In this document: positions 11,900 to 23,479 of the stretch, in pieces | Position numbering within the stretch: the first letter of the stretch is position 1 | How the letters are laid out: every line of letters begins with the position of its first letter | Origin: Dioscorea cayenensis subsp. rotundata | Taxonomy: Eukaryota; Streptophyta; Magnoliopsida; Dioscoreales; Dioscoreaceae | Direction: 5' to 3' | DNA: 64,000 nt | Assembly: GCF_009730915.1 (NCBI RefSeq) | Contig: NC_052481.1 | Location: 2,914,001 to 2,978,000, forward strand | The notes under the pieces: generated by a model | The model's database searches: none | What the model was told of the DNA's origin: nothing | The model's input: only the letters and a program-made list of their open reading frames with translations | Translations under genes and position numbers: made by a program

Positions 11900-12815
11900 A
11901 TAGGATTTTATTTTTATAAATCTTATCTTATCAATGGGCTGTATATTTAAATTATATGTTTGTTGGGATTAAAAATCTTATCTTGTGGTTTAAGTATTTG
12001 GACCGGAGGCATTTTTTTTAGATTCTCTATTAAATAGATTCTATGTTATTTCTAAATTATATAATATCATGATATAAAAACAATATTTACATATGTTTCT
12101 AACTTACATAGATATATCATATATATATATATATAGATATATAATATTATGTTTTAAAATTTATTTAAATGTCACTATTAAGATGTATGAATATATAACA
12201 ATGTTATGGAAAGAACATGTTGAATCATTATGTTCTAATAAACATATGTTTTATTTTTAAACCTTGTTTTGTGAAACAATTGCTACAAACATGTTTTCTA
12301 AAAATTTAGGAAAAAGTTAAAAATAAAAATAAGTTTTGTGTGTGTGTAGTTCTCCAAACAAGAATGTCTTTGTTCTTTCATAGAGGACTATACTAGGCAT
12401 TGATTCTGAGCTTAAGTACTAAGAAACATAGTATGGTTTGTTAGGATATATTTGGCTAACAAAATTTTAATTAGCAGCATTGGTAAAATTTGTTGGAATA
12501 TTAACTATTGTATAGGATGAAATTTTTTCCTCATCAATTATAATTGTATCTATTTTTACTTGTAAAGCTGTTGGAACATTAACTATTAATGTTCACGGTG
12601 TGTTCAATTGCATGTATGTTGATCAGAAGTTTTAGTTCCCTTGGCTGATATTAAAGCTATGCAACTTAAGCATGCAATACTTCATAATTTCCTAACATAA
12701 GCAATATGCAGCTTAGCCTGGTTTAGTTTGACTGATTTCTGTATTTTTATGCATTCTTCAACTGGATCTAATTTTGAATTTGTTAACTTTTCCATACAAT
12801 CTTAAATTTCTTCTT
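9456..12815. other. 3' UTR and intergenic region downstream of the RRM gene
   Basis: No coding region is supported. The first part is moderately AT-rich with little simple repeat and may hold a spliced 3' UTR or a non-coding transcript. A donor-like gtatgt at 9457-9462 and an acceptor-like ctttcag near 11489 are compatible with a 3'-UTR intron but prove nothing. A (TA)n run lies at about 11859-11894. Confidence 0.45.
11859..11894. repeat. (TA)n microsatellite
   Basis: An uninterrupted TA dinucleotide run of about 36 bp in AT-rich intergenic sequence. Confidence 0.85.
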
Positions 12816-12819
12816 GCTC

Positions 12820-13135
12820 TCGAGATAGATTATATGCTCATGTTTTTGTTAGTGAGTCATGTTTGAATGAACAAACCTATTTATTTTAGTATACATTGAT
12901 TCACTTTGAGATGTAAGATGAGCTTTTAAACTCTTAATATATATTTTACTTGTTTTCTCTATGCATATCATCTAATAACAACTGTTGTGTGGCGAGATAG
13001 ATTATATGCTCATGTTTTTGTTAGTGGGTCATGTTTGAATGAACAAACCTAATTTATTTTTAGTACATTGATTCACTTTGAGATGTATAATTTATTTTTA
13101 GTTTGTATTTATCTAATAACAACTGCTGTGTACCT
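12820..13135. repeat. Imperfect tandem duplication, unit about 170 bp
   Basis: The segment gagatagattatatgctcatg...gattcactttgagatgta at 12822-12917 recurs at 12994-13087 with a few changes. The linking segment atctaataacaactgNtgtgt occurs after each copy (about 12970 and 13112). The second unit is shortened by an internal deletion. Confidence 0.85.
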
Positions 13136-13139
13136 CTGA

Positions 13140-15880
13140 TGCGAACATGGTTCCACAAATGAATACAGGTGGTATTTATGTTGTCATTATTTTTAGCTGA
13201 TTTATTTTCTTGAACTGATGGTACAAAAGAGAGGCAAACAGCAGTAAAGATTAGCCCCCTTGAAAAGAACAGCAAGTCATGAAGACCGGTAATTTTTTTT
13301 TGTGTGAGATTTTTGTCCAGTAAATTTTCAGTATTTGTGTAGAAAGATTTTGTCTGTTTTATGTTTTTACGTTCAGGCAGCCTTGTTTTCATTCACACAA
13401 GTTGTGTTTTTTCCTTCCTGTTTTCTGTTTTTCTGCTGGTTTGTTCCATAGGTGGGATGATATAGAAAAGATTCATGATAATTCTTTTCTCTCTCAATTG
13501 ATGTGCATAAACATTTCAAGCTGTAATCATCCTTATAAAGAGGTGCATGCGACAAGAAGGTAGGTTTTCATCTGTAAATTGAGTTGGCGTTAACATTATT
13601 GACATGAATTTTCTTTCTTTTTTTTATTCATTTCTTTATCGGTATTAGGTTGTTTTCTAGATTATTATTGTCGTGAGAAAATTAGTGAAAAAGATTTATG
13701 TTTTTTGTTTGAAGTCCCTCTTTTCTTTGTAATATATATAGTAAATCACAAACTCTTGTGGTAAATTTTATGTTTTAATTTAAATAAAAAGAAATTAAAT
13801 TAAAAAAAATAATAAGGAAAAAATGATTTGGATGCTGTATATTAAAGTTAGTGTTCATGTGAAAAAATTATCTAAGAAATTTATTCACTAAGAATATCAT
13901 TACTCATGTATATATATATATATATAAAGAAAAAGAAAAAGTTTAAACGCATTGTTGTGCTTTTAAATCCGTGGAAACCTAATGTGATAAAATACTATTA
14001 TTATTATTATTATTATTATTATTAAGGAAACAAGCTTTCTGGAAAGTCGGATGTGTAATGTCGACATCTGAAATTTGTAGTTTATGCCATCCGTCAAACC
14101 CCCCGGCATATTAAAAGAAAAAAAAAAATGGTTTTATTTATGTTTGAGATGTATGATAAATTGGTTTAAGAGAATGAATTTTGGATTAATTTAGATTAAA
14201 GGTCAGCCCCTTTTTACAAGAAGAAAAATAATTTTAGTTTAAACAAAAATTACATGTATAAGTAAATTCAACTCATTAAACACACGTGTGTTAAACTTAA
14301 AAGATCAGAGATTACAAGTTGGTGTATTAATGCGTGAATTTTAAGATTTAATTTTATATTTTAAAATCCAATATCAAAAGTTCAAGAGAAAAGTAGGAAT
14401 TTGATTTTGATTAAGACATACGCACAAACAAAATAAATATAAATAAAAATAAAACCCCTAAAAACTTAAATTGGGCCAACATCCAATAAATGGCACCAAG
14501 TTGGCCCACTTCCAATAAATCCAATGAGCACTTCTCAACTGATTTTAACAAAAAAAAAAAACCCAATCAGAGGTGATAAATATTTTTTATAGGTTGTTTA
14601 GCATGTCAATGATTTTCAATTAAAAATTAGAGTAATTAATTATTTGTTACATACATTTATGAGTAATTCAAATCAATGATAGCTATCCAAATCCAAAGAC
14701 CATATAAACACTTGAGCCAAACCATATAATCACAAATCCAAATTAAAAAGTTATCACCAGCACTCCCTCAATTATAAATATTATCAGCAGAAATGCTAAT
14801 CAAATCATATTGTAATATATATATATAATACATAACTAATTCGTGATTAGCAACACAATCAGCACATTCAGTTATCTTAACAAGACTGCAATGGAAACAT
14901 CATCACACCATAAATTAATTTGTTTATATACTTAATATGTGCATGCTCAAAATAACTGAGGAAAATAGACAGACAATTCTATAAGATCATATTAAATTTT
15001 AATTAAATGATCATTTGAAAAGGAAAAACTGAAAACACAAACTCCCACAGCAAGTTAACTAATCAATCTTGCATCCCTGAAAAGCACTTAACTTCATCAC
15101 TATAACATTTCTAGGAGTTCTATGTAGACAACTATTTAGAACCATTTCACAAATATGCACAATTTATGTGCTGATATGGATAGCAATATGGCAGAATAAT
15201 AATAATTCACAAGGTTGGAAACAACAACAATTCATGAGGTTAAATAGATCCACATAGGCAAGAAAGAAGCAACAGAGAAAGCTAAAAATATACATGGTTT
15301 AAAAATCTTATCAAACAATCAGCATTGTTGCATTTGAAACATATGGATCTGCAAGCTTTCACATAATGGATCAGTTGACAACTCATCACGCGAATAATCG
15401 TACAATTGGCAATAGATATACTAGACATACCAGAAATTTATGCCTAATGTAGAAAACAGAATTGCAAATTTAATGTCTGTCTGATATGATTTCAATATAC
15501 CCAATACAAATTCAAAATTGAAGAACAATTTAAACCAGTAGTTCATCCGAAGTTTGCAAAATCACCGAATTCCATAACATGGTAAACAAATGCTATGAAA
15601 GTCGAACAAGAATAACAAATGGAAAATATTTTATGACACTGCTCGGAATAAATAAAAGGAAAATATTTTACTACACCGCAAAGAATAAGCACTACACAAC
15701 CAAAGTAAGTTGCGATTACATCATTGCATCAGATAGCAATGAGGGTTATGCACAATAATCACTGAGCCATCATTAGTGTTAGAAGTCAATTTTCTAAAAG
15801 TATGCATATGCATTGAGAGTGATAATGTTATTTGTGCTAATCCCGTGCTCCATAGATCTCACAAGAGCACATGGCCTGTG
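13140..15880. other. Intergenic region, no gene seen
   Basis: AT-rich sequence without a plausible coding frame. ORFs on the minus strand at 13060-13555 are short and have no recognisable domain. It includes an (ATT)n run at about 13995-14024, a small imperfect duplication near 14455-14525 (ccaataaat flanked by ttgg(g/c)cca), and several TA runs. Confidence 0.5.
13995..14024. repeat. (ATT)n microsatellite
   Basis: About ten perfect ATT units. Confidence 0.85.
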
Positions 15881-15882
15881 GT

Positions 15883-16486
15883 GATTATCGATCAAGCAAA
15901 AATCATATGTGCATTTCCATTTATTGCTTGAAAAATCACATACTTATACTAAAAAACATAGAATCTCACTTATCAAATGAAACTCTATAAAAAGCCTAAA
16001 GTTTCCAAGAGACTAGTAACAATCAATTAGAGAACCTTGGCTTGTTACCAAAAGGATGGTTGTCCAATCAAGTCCCAATGAGCTCAGCTTTAGTTTATTG
16101 TTCTAAGAATAACAAGGGAAATGAAAGGTTTCCATCAAAAGTCAAGCAATTCCAAGTTGACGAAGCATACTCTAGTCTTATTGCCAAGTTAGACAAACTA
16201 ACTAGCTTCTGAATGGGAAGATTTTGGATGAATACACCAAACATAAGAATGAAGGGGTGGAGAACATGTTGTGCCAATTTAATTGGGATTATCGATCAAG
16301 CAAAAATCATATGTGCATTTCCATTTATTGCTTGAAAAATCACATACTTATACTAAAGAACATAGAATCTCACTTATCAAATGAAACTCTATAAAAAGCC
16401 TAAAGTTTCCAAGAGACTAGTAACAATCAATTAGAGAACCTTGGCTTGTTACCAAAAGGATGGTTGTCCAATCAAGTCCCAATGAG
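15883..16486. repeat. Recent 404-bp-spaced direct duplication
   Basis: A 200-bp block (gattatcgatcaagc...caagtcccaatgag) at 15883-16082 is repeated at 16287-16486 with about one base difference (aaaaaacat versus aaagaacat). Offset is constant at 404 bp. The 204 bp between the copies is unique. This is a young local duplication in non-coding DNA. Confidence 0.92.
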
Positions 16487-16985
16487 TGGGAAAAGACCTG
16501 AAAGGAAACCTTTGAATGACCAGGCACAATGACCTGGCAAGCAAGGATCATAAACTGAACTCAAATTAATTGACTATTGACATTGTTCATCCTACGATCT
16601 GCATTGATTACTAGGAGGCAATTATCACATGAAGGATATTGAAACTCGAATGCATTAAACAAATTGAGACTGTATCCCATATAAGTGAAGACAGGCAAAA
16701 AATTTCATTATGAACATATGAGAATACATGGAAATTCATTTAACAAAGACATGTAACAAGAATCCTCACTTTCGGAAGCAAAATACATGATGGCTTTATC
16801 ACCAAAGCAGTTGGCCCCTCTGTGAAAGAAATAGCAGCTTTCTTGTGGAGAACAATCTAGTGGATCCTTGTTCAGGAAAAAGCCAGTACGCTAGCACAAT
16901 ATGCAGCATTTGCAATACTGGCAAGGCCATCCATTTATTCATTTGACCCATTAAACACAAAGGAAGATCTTCCATTAGATATTTG
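16487..16985. other. Intergenic region, no gene seen
   Basis: No supported ORF. It is moderately AT-rich, between the 200-bp duplication and the divergent tandem array downstream of the trihelix gene. Confidence 0.5.
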
Positions 16986-18150
16986 ACTCATTTAACACAT
17001 AGGAAGAGAAGACTGAGCACTAATAGCGTACAAAAACTAAACCTATTAACAAATAAAAACCCCCACAAAACTCCCAAAACAAGACAAGAAGCTACTAATA
17101 ACACACTGATGAGATGAGTTGAAGTGCAATGATGCTGCAAGCTAAGTTCTAAGCAAACAACTTGTGTTGAATAAGAGGTAGGCTTCGCAAGTCACAAGAA
17201 ATGAAGAAAGTATTTCAGCTGACCCTGAAATACTTGGCAAGCCACAAGAAATAAAAAAAGTAGACCATCCATTACTTATCATTTAACATGAAGGAAGATA
17301 AGACTCGGAATTAATAGCATTCAAAAACTATAATCTGTAGCAACAAAGCAGAAACCGACAAAACCCCCAAAATAACACTAGAATTTATTAATAACACAAA
17401 AATGAGAAGAGACGCACTGCAACAATGCTACAAGCTAAATTCTAAGCAGACTACTTGCGTTAAATATCAGGTCGACTAGGCAAGTTCACAAAGGAAAAGA
17501 AGCCTGACAACCACTGGCATGCGACAACTAAACCTAATAATGACAATGTAAAGAACCGACAAACTTCCCAAAACAAGACTAGAATCTACAAACAATACAA
17601 AGATGATAACAGATGCAGTACTATGATCCTGCAAGCTATAAATTCCAAGAAAACTATTTGTTTGATTGAAAGGCCGACTAGGCAAACCACAAGATAACTA
17701 AGAAAGTAGACTATCCATTACTTATTTGACTCACTTAACACAAAGGAAGAGAAGCATGAGAGCTAATAGCAAACAAAAACTTAACCTTATATGGCATAAG
17801 CAAAAGCCCAACAAAACTCCCCACACAAGAGTAGAATCTGTAAATAATACAAATATGATAAGAGATGCAGTGCCGCGATCCTGCAAGCAATCAATTCCAA
17901 GCAAATAATTCGTGCTGAATGACAAGATGACAAGGCAAAAAAAGAGAAGCCTAAGAACTAGTAACAAACAAATACTAAATCTTCTAACAACAAAAAATCC
18001 TAACAAAACTCCCAAAACAAAACTAGAATCCATAAATAATGCAAAGACCAGAAGAGTTGCAGCCCCACAAAAGTGTGAGCCAAATTCTCACTAGACGATT
18101 TGCATTAAATAACAGGCAGATCAGCCAAATCACAAGATAACTAAGGAGGT
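16985..18150. repeat. Divergent tandem array, about five 190-290-bp units
   Basis: A recurring unit contains gaagagaag-like, ctaatagc-aaacaaaaacta, caaaactcccaaaacaagac, tagaatct-taaataatac, gatgcagt-gcgatcctgcaagc and ccacaagataactaag-like blocks in fixed order. The anchor caaaactcccaaaac-like block recurs near 17074, 17360, 17561, 17812 and 18004. Copies are clearly related but heavily diverged, and open stretches on either strand within them are chance products of the repeat. It lies 3' of the minus-strand trihelix gene. Confidence 0.75.
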
Positions 18151-18385
18151 AACACAACACCCATTCTGTATATCAAAAGGAGAATATGATTAAGATAAGC
18201 AAATTCACAAACTAACATTAAATTACAGAGCATTAACGGTCACCTTTTTCTTCCCTGCATAGATGTTCTTTTCTTTCCATGAAATCCCTAAAAACCTAAT
18301 CACATTTTGAGAAGAACAAGAACAAGAACAAGAAAATAAACCAAAAAATAAAAAGAGTTAGAAACAAGGCGAAGAAAGACCTTCC

Positions 18386-19336
18386 TTAAGACTCCGGTGA
18401 AACCTTAGCCCTCTTTTTCCCGAGAAGACCATTGACAAAAGCATCCACAATCCTCCTCTGCGAATCAAGCACCATCTCCGTCCTCTTGAGCTCCATCTCC
18501 ATCCGGACCCTCTCCATCTCCCTGGCCTGCTCCATTTTCATCTGCTCCATCCTCATGAACCTATCACCCAACATCCTCAGCGCCGACACCACCTCCGCCA
18601 TAGCATCGCCCTCATCCTTCCCCCTACTCCGCCGCCTGCTCTTATCCAGCTTCCTCCTCATCTCCTCCATCGTAGGCCCCATCCGCGCGAAACCCCCGAG
18701 CAAGCGACTCCTAGAGCTAGGGTTAGGGTTTTGGATCGGCGTCGGCCGGTCCTCAGGCCTAGATCCAACGATCTTCGACCTCACCGCCTTAGGGATCTTA
18801 AACTTAAGCCCTCCATTTTCCATCAGGCGGTGAAGGCTACGAGTAGGCGCAGAGCGGCGATCCACCACCTCCTCTTCCTCCTCGTCGGAGGCAGCGCGAT
18901 TAGAGGGGCCGATCTCCATAGAATGGAGATGAGAAAAGAAAACCCAAGGGGAGGACGGGGTGGCGGAGGGATCAGCGTTAAGGGATCGCTGACGCTCAGC
19001 ACGGTACCGCTTGCGAAGTTTCTCAACCTTATGGCGGCACTGAACGGAGGTCTTAGGGGTAGCGCCGGCGAAGTTACGGCAGCGTTCGGCGACAGCGTCG
19101 GCGACCTCTTGCCAGTGCGTGGCGCGCAGGTTGCCACGGCGGAGGTCGTACCACTTGTCACGGTAGGACTCGATCAGGGCTAGGGTTTCCTCGTTGGTCC
19201 AGCACGGCGGCGGGAGGCGGCGAGAGGAGGAGGAGGAGGGAGGGGGAGGAGGAGGAGGGACGGGGAGAGGAGAAGGAGTTCGAGAGGCTGGAGGAGGGGA
19301 AGGGGAAGGAGAGGGAGAGGGAGAAGGAGAAGCCAT
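18386..19336 (-). CDS. Trihelix transcription factor (SIP1/ASIL-like)
   Basis: A single exon of 316 residues. Residues 1-44 are a low-complexity Ser/Pro tract. The trihelix (GT-type Myb/SANT-related) DNA-binding domain runs from about 45 to 117: CWTNEETLALIESYRDKW, then HWQEVADAV and the third-helix segment QCRHKVEKLRKRYRAE. The aromatic positions of the three helices are W46, W62 and W75. An acidic run (DEEEEE, about 151-156) and Arg/Lys-rich linkers follow. The C-terminal 80 residues form a Met/Glu/Arg-rich coiled coil (MRMEQMKMEQAREMERVRMEM) typical of the SIP1 clade. Such proteins bind GT-type elements and act in the nucleus, often as repressors; the targets here are unknown. The start is the only ATG before the Ser/Pro repeat, with an in-frame run to the stop. 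Confidence 0.9.
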   Translation of the reverse strand: MASPSPSPSPSPSPPPASRTPSPLPVPPPPPPPSSSSSRRLPPPCWTNEETLALIESYRDKWYDLRRGNLRATHWQEVADAVAERCRNFAGATPKTSVQCRHKVEKLRKRYRAERQRSLNADPSATPSSPWVFFSHLHSMEIGPSNRAASDEEEEEVVDRRSAPTRSLHRLMENGGLKFKIPKAVRSKIVGSRPEDRPTPIQNPNPSSRSRLLGGFARMGPTMEEMRRKLDKSRRRSRGKDEGDAMAEVVSALRMLGDRFMRMEQMKMEQAREMERVRMEMELKRTEMVLDSQRRIVDAFVNGLLGKKRAKVSPES

Positions 19337-19740
19337 TGAAGAAGACGAGAAGAGGAGATGAAGAGGAATAGAAGAAGAGAGAAGGGGAAAAGGAAGAGGG
19401 GGTGGTCATTATTAGGAGGGGGGGTAAGAGCACCGCCCACGAAGAGGGGGAGGGGAGAAGGCGGGGCCGAACGGGGCGCGGCGTGAGGTGGGCGGTGTGC
19501 GGTGTGCGGACCGCCTCACTGGGCACTTTGGGTGGCGATGTTGGGCCTGTGTGCGGTGGCTATGCTGAAATTTGGGCTTTTTTTCACTTAACCCCCTCAC
19601 CCTTCATGGTTATTTTTATATATACATTTATGTTTTGTGTGATTTTGAATCTTTGATTAGGGGGTTTATTCATTTTAGCCCTTTTGAGTTTTTGCGGTTA
19701 TTGAACCTCATATTTAAGTTACTCATATATATATATATAT
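19337..19740 (-). promoter_or_regulatory. Upstream region of the trihelix gene
   Basis: On the minus strand this is the 5' flank. A TATA-like TATATAAAAA (plus coordinates about 19613-19623) lies roughly 280 bp upstream of the start codon. Between it and the ATG is a polypyrimidine leader, GA-rich on the plus strand, of the kind common in plant 5' UTRs. ORFs on either strand here are compositional. Confidence 0.4.
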
Positions 19741-20045
19741 ATATATAATTAGTTTTCTATGGAGGTCCTTATATTTTAAAAAACTAAAAACGCTTGATGA
19801 CAGTCATTAGATCAAAATCTGGTGATTGTTATTTAGTATGCAAAGTTACTGTTTAGTTATTAGTTATTGTACTTTAATATTATTAAGTACGGTTGATTGT
19901 AATATGCTTGGTCCTGTTAGGTTCTGTGTGCTAATAGTAATAGACATTAATAGTTAGATTTACTTCTAAGGTTTTACTATAGAACACCCCTAAAATGCAT
20001 CCTCATATATATACATATAGTAGGTAGATGACCAATCATCTAGGG
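19741..20045. repeat. AT-rich dispersed repeat family, copy 1
   Basis: It contains a series of blocks shared with copies near 20530, 28345/29994 and 37400/43066: gtttt-tatggaggtcctt, ttaaaaactagg-like, (c)attagatcaNaatct, ttgttatttagtat, ttattagttattgtactt and a closing acccctaaaa-tgcatcctcatat. No ORF is present. See findings for the family. Confidence 0.6.
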
Positions 20046-20520
20046 ACACCCACAGTAATTATTGGATTACCATTTAATGGCTACGATCCATCCATAAACA
20101 ACATTCAACAGGTCCAAACAGTGTTATACAATATATATAGTAAAATCATGAACAATATATGCATAGTATATTAGTATGTATATAAACAATGGCCGTTGGA
20201 TAATCATCTAATTGTTGTAAATAAATATCCTAGTTAACAGCTAGCTATTTGCGCATGTACACAGATGATTTAAATTCGTATATACATCTTGGAGTTTCTA
20301 TAATTTTTGAGGTTTTGAGGTAATATTTATATATATATAAAATAAAAATTCTACATTAAGATTAAATAACAATGTGCAATTGAAATTGATGGTATGATTT
20401 AGTTTTAAAAAGTGTTATGCACATGTTTTTTTTCAAACCAAAAAATGTATTTAATTTTTTTAATTATTAATACTATATTTAATATAAATAAAAACTTAAA
20501 TGTAATAAATGTGCATGTGT
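20046..20520. other. Intergenic region, no gene seen
   Basis: AT-rich DNA between two copies of the dispersed repeat, with no coding frame or domain. Confidence 0.4.
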
Positions 20521-20524
20521 TTTT

Positions 20525-20775
20525 AAGTTATAATAAGTTTTGTATGGAGGTCCTTCACTTTTTAAAAACTAGGGATATTTGCTGATAGCCATTAGATCAT
20601 GATCTAATAATTGTTATTTAGTATATATAGTTATTATTAGTTATTGTACTTTGGTCATGTTAGATACTATGCATTAATGGACAGTAAACACTAAATTTGC
20701 ATGTAAAAGCCACTATCAGACGCCTCTAAAAAGTGTCATATATATATATAGGTATACATATATTAGGTCCACACC
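20525..20775. repeat. AT-rich dispersed repeat family, copy 2
   Basis: It is collinear with copy 1: gttttgtatggaggtcctt, tttttaaaaactaggga, cattagatcatgatct, ttgttatttagtat, ttattagttattgtacttt, then gacgcctctaaaaagtgtcatat. It is in the same orientation as copy 1, about 780 bp downstream. Confidence 0.65.
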
Positions 20776-21069
20776 AGGGTTATTATAATGTTAGAAGTTT
20801 TGAGGTAATATTATATATATAGACATATGAAAATTTTTTACAATGATAATTTATTGTATAGACAAAAAATGTAATTAATTTTTTTAGTTATTAATATCAT
20901 ATTTAATATAAATAAAAATTAAAATATAATAAAAATATTATTTAAATTTGTCCATGAAATACTCCAAAAGCGGATTATACATAATAGTATTTTATGTGTT
21001 TATATATAATGGTTAAAAATGCATTTACACCCATAGATTAATTATATTAAAATATTATGTAGACCACTA
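20776..21069. other. Intergenic region, no gene seen
   Basis: Very AT-rich spacer before the hAT MITE, with no coding frame. Confidence 0.4.
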
Positions 21070-21077
21070 TGAGCACC

Positions 21078-21596
21078 TAGGGATGAGCATTATTTGAAAA
21101 AACTGAATACCAAACCCAATATCGAATTTTTTCTGGTTTGGTTTGGTAACAATTCTATTGATAATTTGGTATTCCGGTTTGTTTTTTTTTTTTAAAAAAA
21201 TTTGGTTTAACCGAAACCGAACCGAATTATGTTATATAAATAAAAAAAATTATATGTAGGCTAGGTTTTTGTATAAGTTATATATGATTAATTTATAAGC
21301 CCATTACCTAATAGGTTATAATCTGGCTAAAATAATAGAATGATGAATTAAAAAAATTATGAATTAATAGTTCAATTGATTGCCATAGAAATTATTTAAA
21401 TTTTTTTTTATTTGATTTCAGTTAAATTACAAATTTCGGTTAATAACTGAACCGAACTAAAATATTACGATTTGGTTAATATCAGTTTTTATCTTTATTA
21501 GGTTCAGTTCGGTTTTCATTTTTGAACAAATTCTGATTCGATTAATTGATAATTTGGCTATTGATTCGATTATCGAACCGACCGATGCTATGCCTA
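21078..21596. mobile_element. hAT-type MITE, 519 bp
   Basis: The ends TAGGGATGAGCA and (reverse complement of the right end) TAGGCATAGCA form hAT-type terminal inverted repeats. They are flanked by an 8-bp target duplication, tgagcacc (21070-21077) and tgagcact (21597-21604), with one mismatch. Inside both ends are clusters of the ggttcggtt/aaccgaacc kind in opposite orientations, typical of subterminal transposase-binding repeats. No transposase is present, so it is non-autonomous. Confidence 0.8.
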
Positions 21597-21604
21597 TGAG
21601 CACT

Positions 21605-22800
21605 TAGACTCCCCGAATTATGATGCTTTCCACTAAAGCTGGTTAGTGGGCGTGTATGATATAATATTATAATTTTGCAATAAAAAATTTCAATTATATA
21701 TGTTAACTAGTATATTATATACATTTTTGAAAAGATAATGTACCACCTCAACCTCAAGTATTGGTGGGTTTACTAAAATTTATCAAAATGAATTTTTATA
21801 AATATATTTTTTAAAATTATGTCAACTTAATTTTATGTTTATTTATTGTAGTTAGTCATTAAGAAAAATGTCATGCAGCTATTAACATTAACATATAACT
21901 GTTGGAGAATTTAATAGACTAGGACATTTCACTTTATGGCTAGTATATTTACAAAACCATAAATGAGAACACTGATATTGGTCTATACAAAATAAATCTC
22001 TTCATTAACAAAACCTAATAAATAACTTTCATTAAATTTTAAAATAGATCAATATTCAACGTATCAAAATTCACATAAAATTTTAATGATAAAAGTCTAA
22101 ATTTAAATCAATCTTATTAAAAAATTTATCAAATTAATATTTAAATTATGCAATAATATCCATCCAGATTAAAAAAAAACAAATCATTTTATGTGAAATG
22201 ATAAAATTTTAATTTCAGTTGGAGTAAAAGGTAGTATTTCCTAAACTTTTCCAGCGAGAACTAATATAATAAACATCTAATTTTTTTTCCCCAGACCGAA
22301 CAAATGACACTTTTTTTTTTTAATTTACAAAAATGACAAGCGCTATTTACACTAGGTATACACACAAACTGAGAATTAATCATCCCACCCGTCTATCCTC
22401 AACTAGGGACGAAAAAACTAGGCTGGGAAATCCATTGTGAATTATTACTATTATTGCTTCCAACAAATCTTAAACTCAAAACTTTTTTATTATCTCTAAT
22501 TTTTCACAATAAAATTAAATACCACTAGATTATAAGTACTTTGTTCAAACAAAACACCTTCATACATAACTTCAGATATATATAATATATTTATTTAGCC
22601 GGACACAAATACAGCACTTGGATTATTATATGCCAAGCATGCTCTGAAGAGTCTGAACTTCACCTTCTCCGTCGAAATGTGGAAAGGAACTTCACAACGA
22701 ATCCCGGCTTCTTCTGCATCTACACGAATACGAAAAACTTAAAAAAACTGACCATAAAAGCTAAATATATACACACACACATATATATATATATATTATT
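21605..22800. other. Intergenic region, no gene seen
   Basis: AT-rich sequence without a supported ORF. The segment near 22640-22760, read on the minus strand, contains a short basic open stretch after an acceptor-like gtgtag. It could be an alternative last exon of the small gene at 22807-23327 but is too weak to call. Confidence 0.4.
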
Positions 22801-22806
22801 AGATCA

Positions 22807-23327
22807 TCATCTCACATGGAAACTTCTCACAATGGTGTTCATAGTGTTGCGGATGGATTCACTCATCCTCTTCTTCCTGTTATTGCCAAGTGATCTCAGA
22901 ACAAAATTCGGCAGCAGCAGCCTCTTCCAATATTGTCCAGACCGAGGCGAGAGTTTCTTGTATTCACTCTGATTGCGATATGCTGGAACAATCTATATAT
23001 AGTAGCAAAATTCAATGAGACACCTAGTAACCATTCTAAATTTCTAATGCACAAACAAAGTACACAAGAATCACTTGGGCATGCCTTGTTGCTTGTATGT
23101 TGGTTGCGGGGGATAGCTCGGGAGGTGGTGCCGGTTTGGTGCCCGTGAGCCCTTAGCTGCTGGCAATATTGGAGAAGCTCAGCTCTCCGGTTGTAGGCAC
23201 CGCCAGAGTGCTGGTGTGATGGTCGAAGACGAGCATGGTGGTTCTTGCTAAAGGACAGTCTTCTCCTTCTCGGTTTTACTTCATACACAGTTATCAGGAC
23301 CATCTTCTGCACTCGTGCAACTGCCAT
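22807..23327 (-). CDS. Probable small basic protein, unknown function
   Basis: I propose exon 1 at 23327-23075 and exon 2 at 22982-22807, joined by a 92-bp GT-AG intron, giving 142 residues. The N-terminal half is Arg/His-rich (KPRRRRLSFSKNHHARLRP) and continues into YNRRAELLQYCQQLRAH, which reads like a conserved helix. The second exon is also basic (YKKLSPRSGQYWKRLLLPN, then ESIRNTMNTIVRSF). I do not recognise the family. A further 5' UTR exon with a donor near 23475 is possible. The exon-1 donor (CCAA|GTGATT) is weak, and the unspliced frame runs on to 22896, so the boundary is uncertain. The composition is clearly unlike the AT-rich surroundings, which favours a real gene. Confidence 0.4.
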
Positions 23328-23479
23328 AGTTTCTCCTTTTCCAGACACAAAGCAAACAACATACACTGAGATCAATAGATTGCAAGTTGAGGATGAGTAT
23401 AATTAATATAGAGAAAATGAAAGAAATTAAAATGGTGTTTAGGGGGAAGGACTTTTTCGGCCTGCAAGAACACATACCG

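Noticed and set aside
18731..19183. 150-residue plus-strand ORF
   Set aside because: Antisense shadow of the GC-rich trihelix gene.
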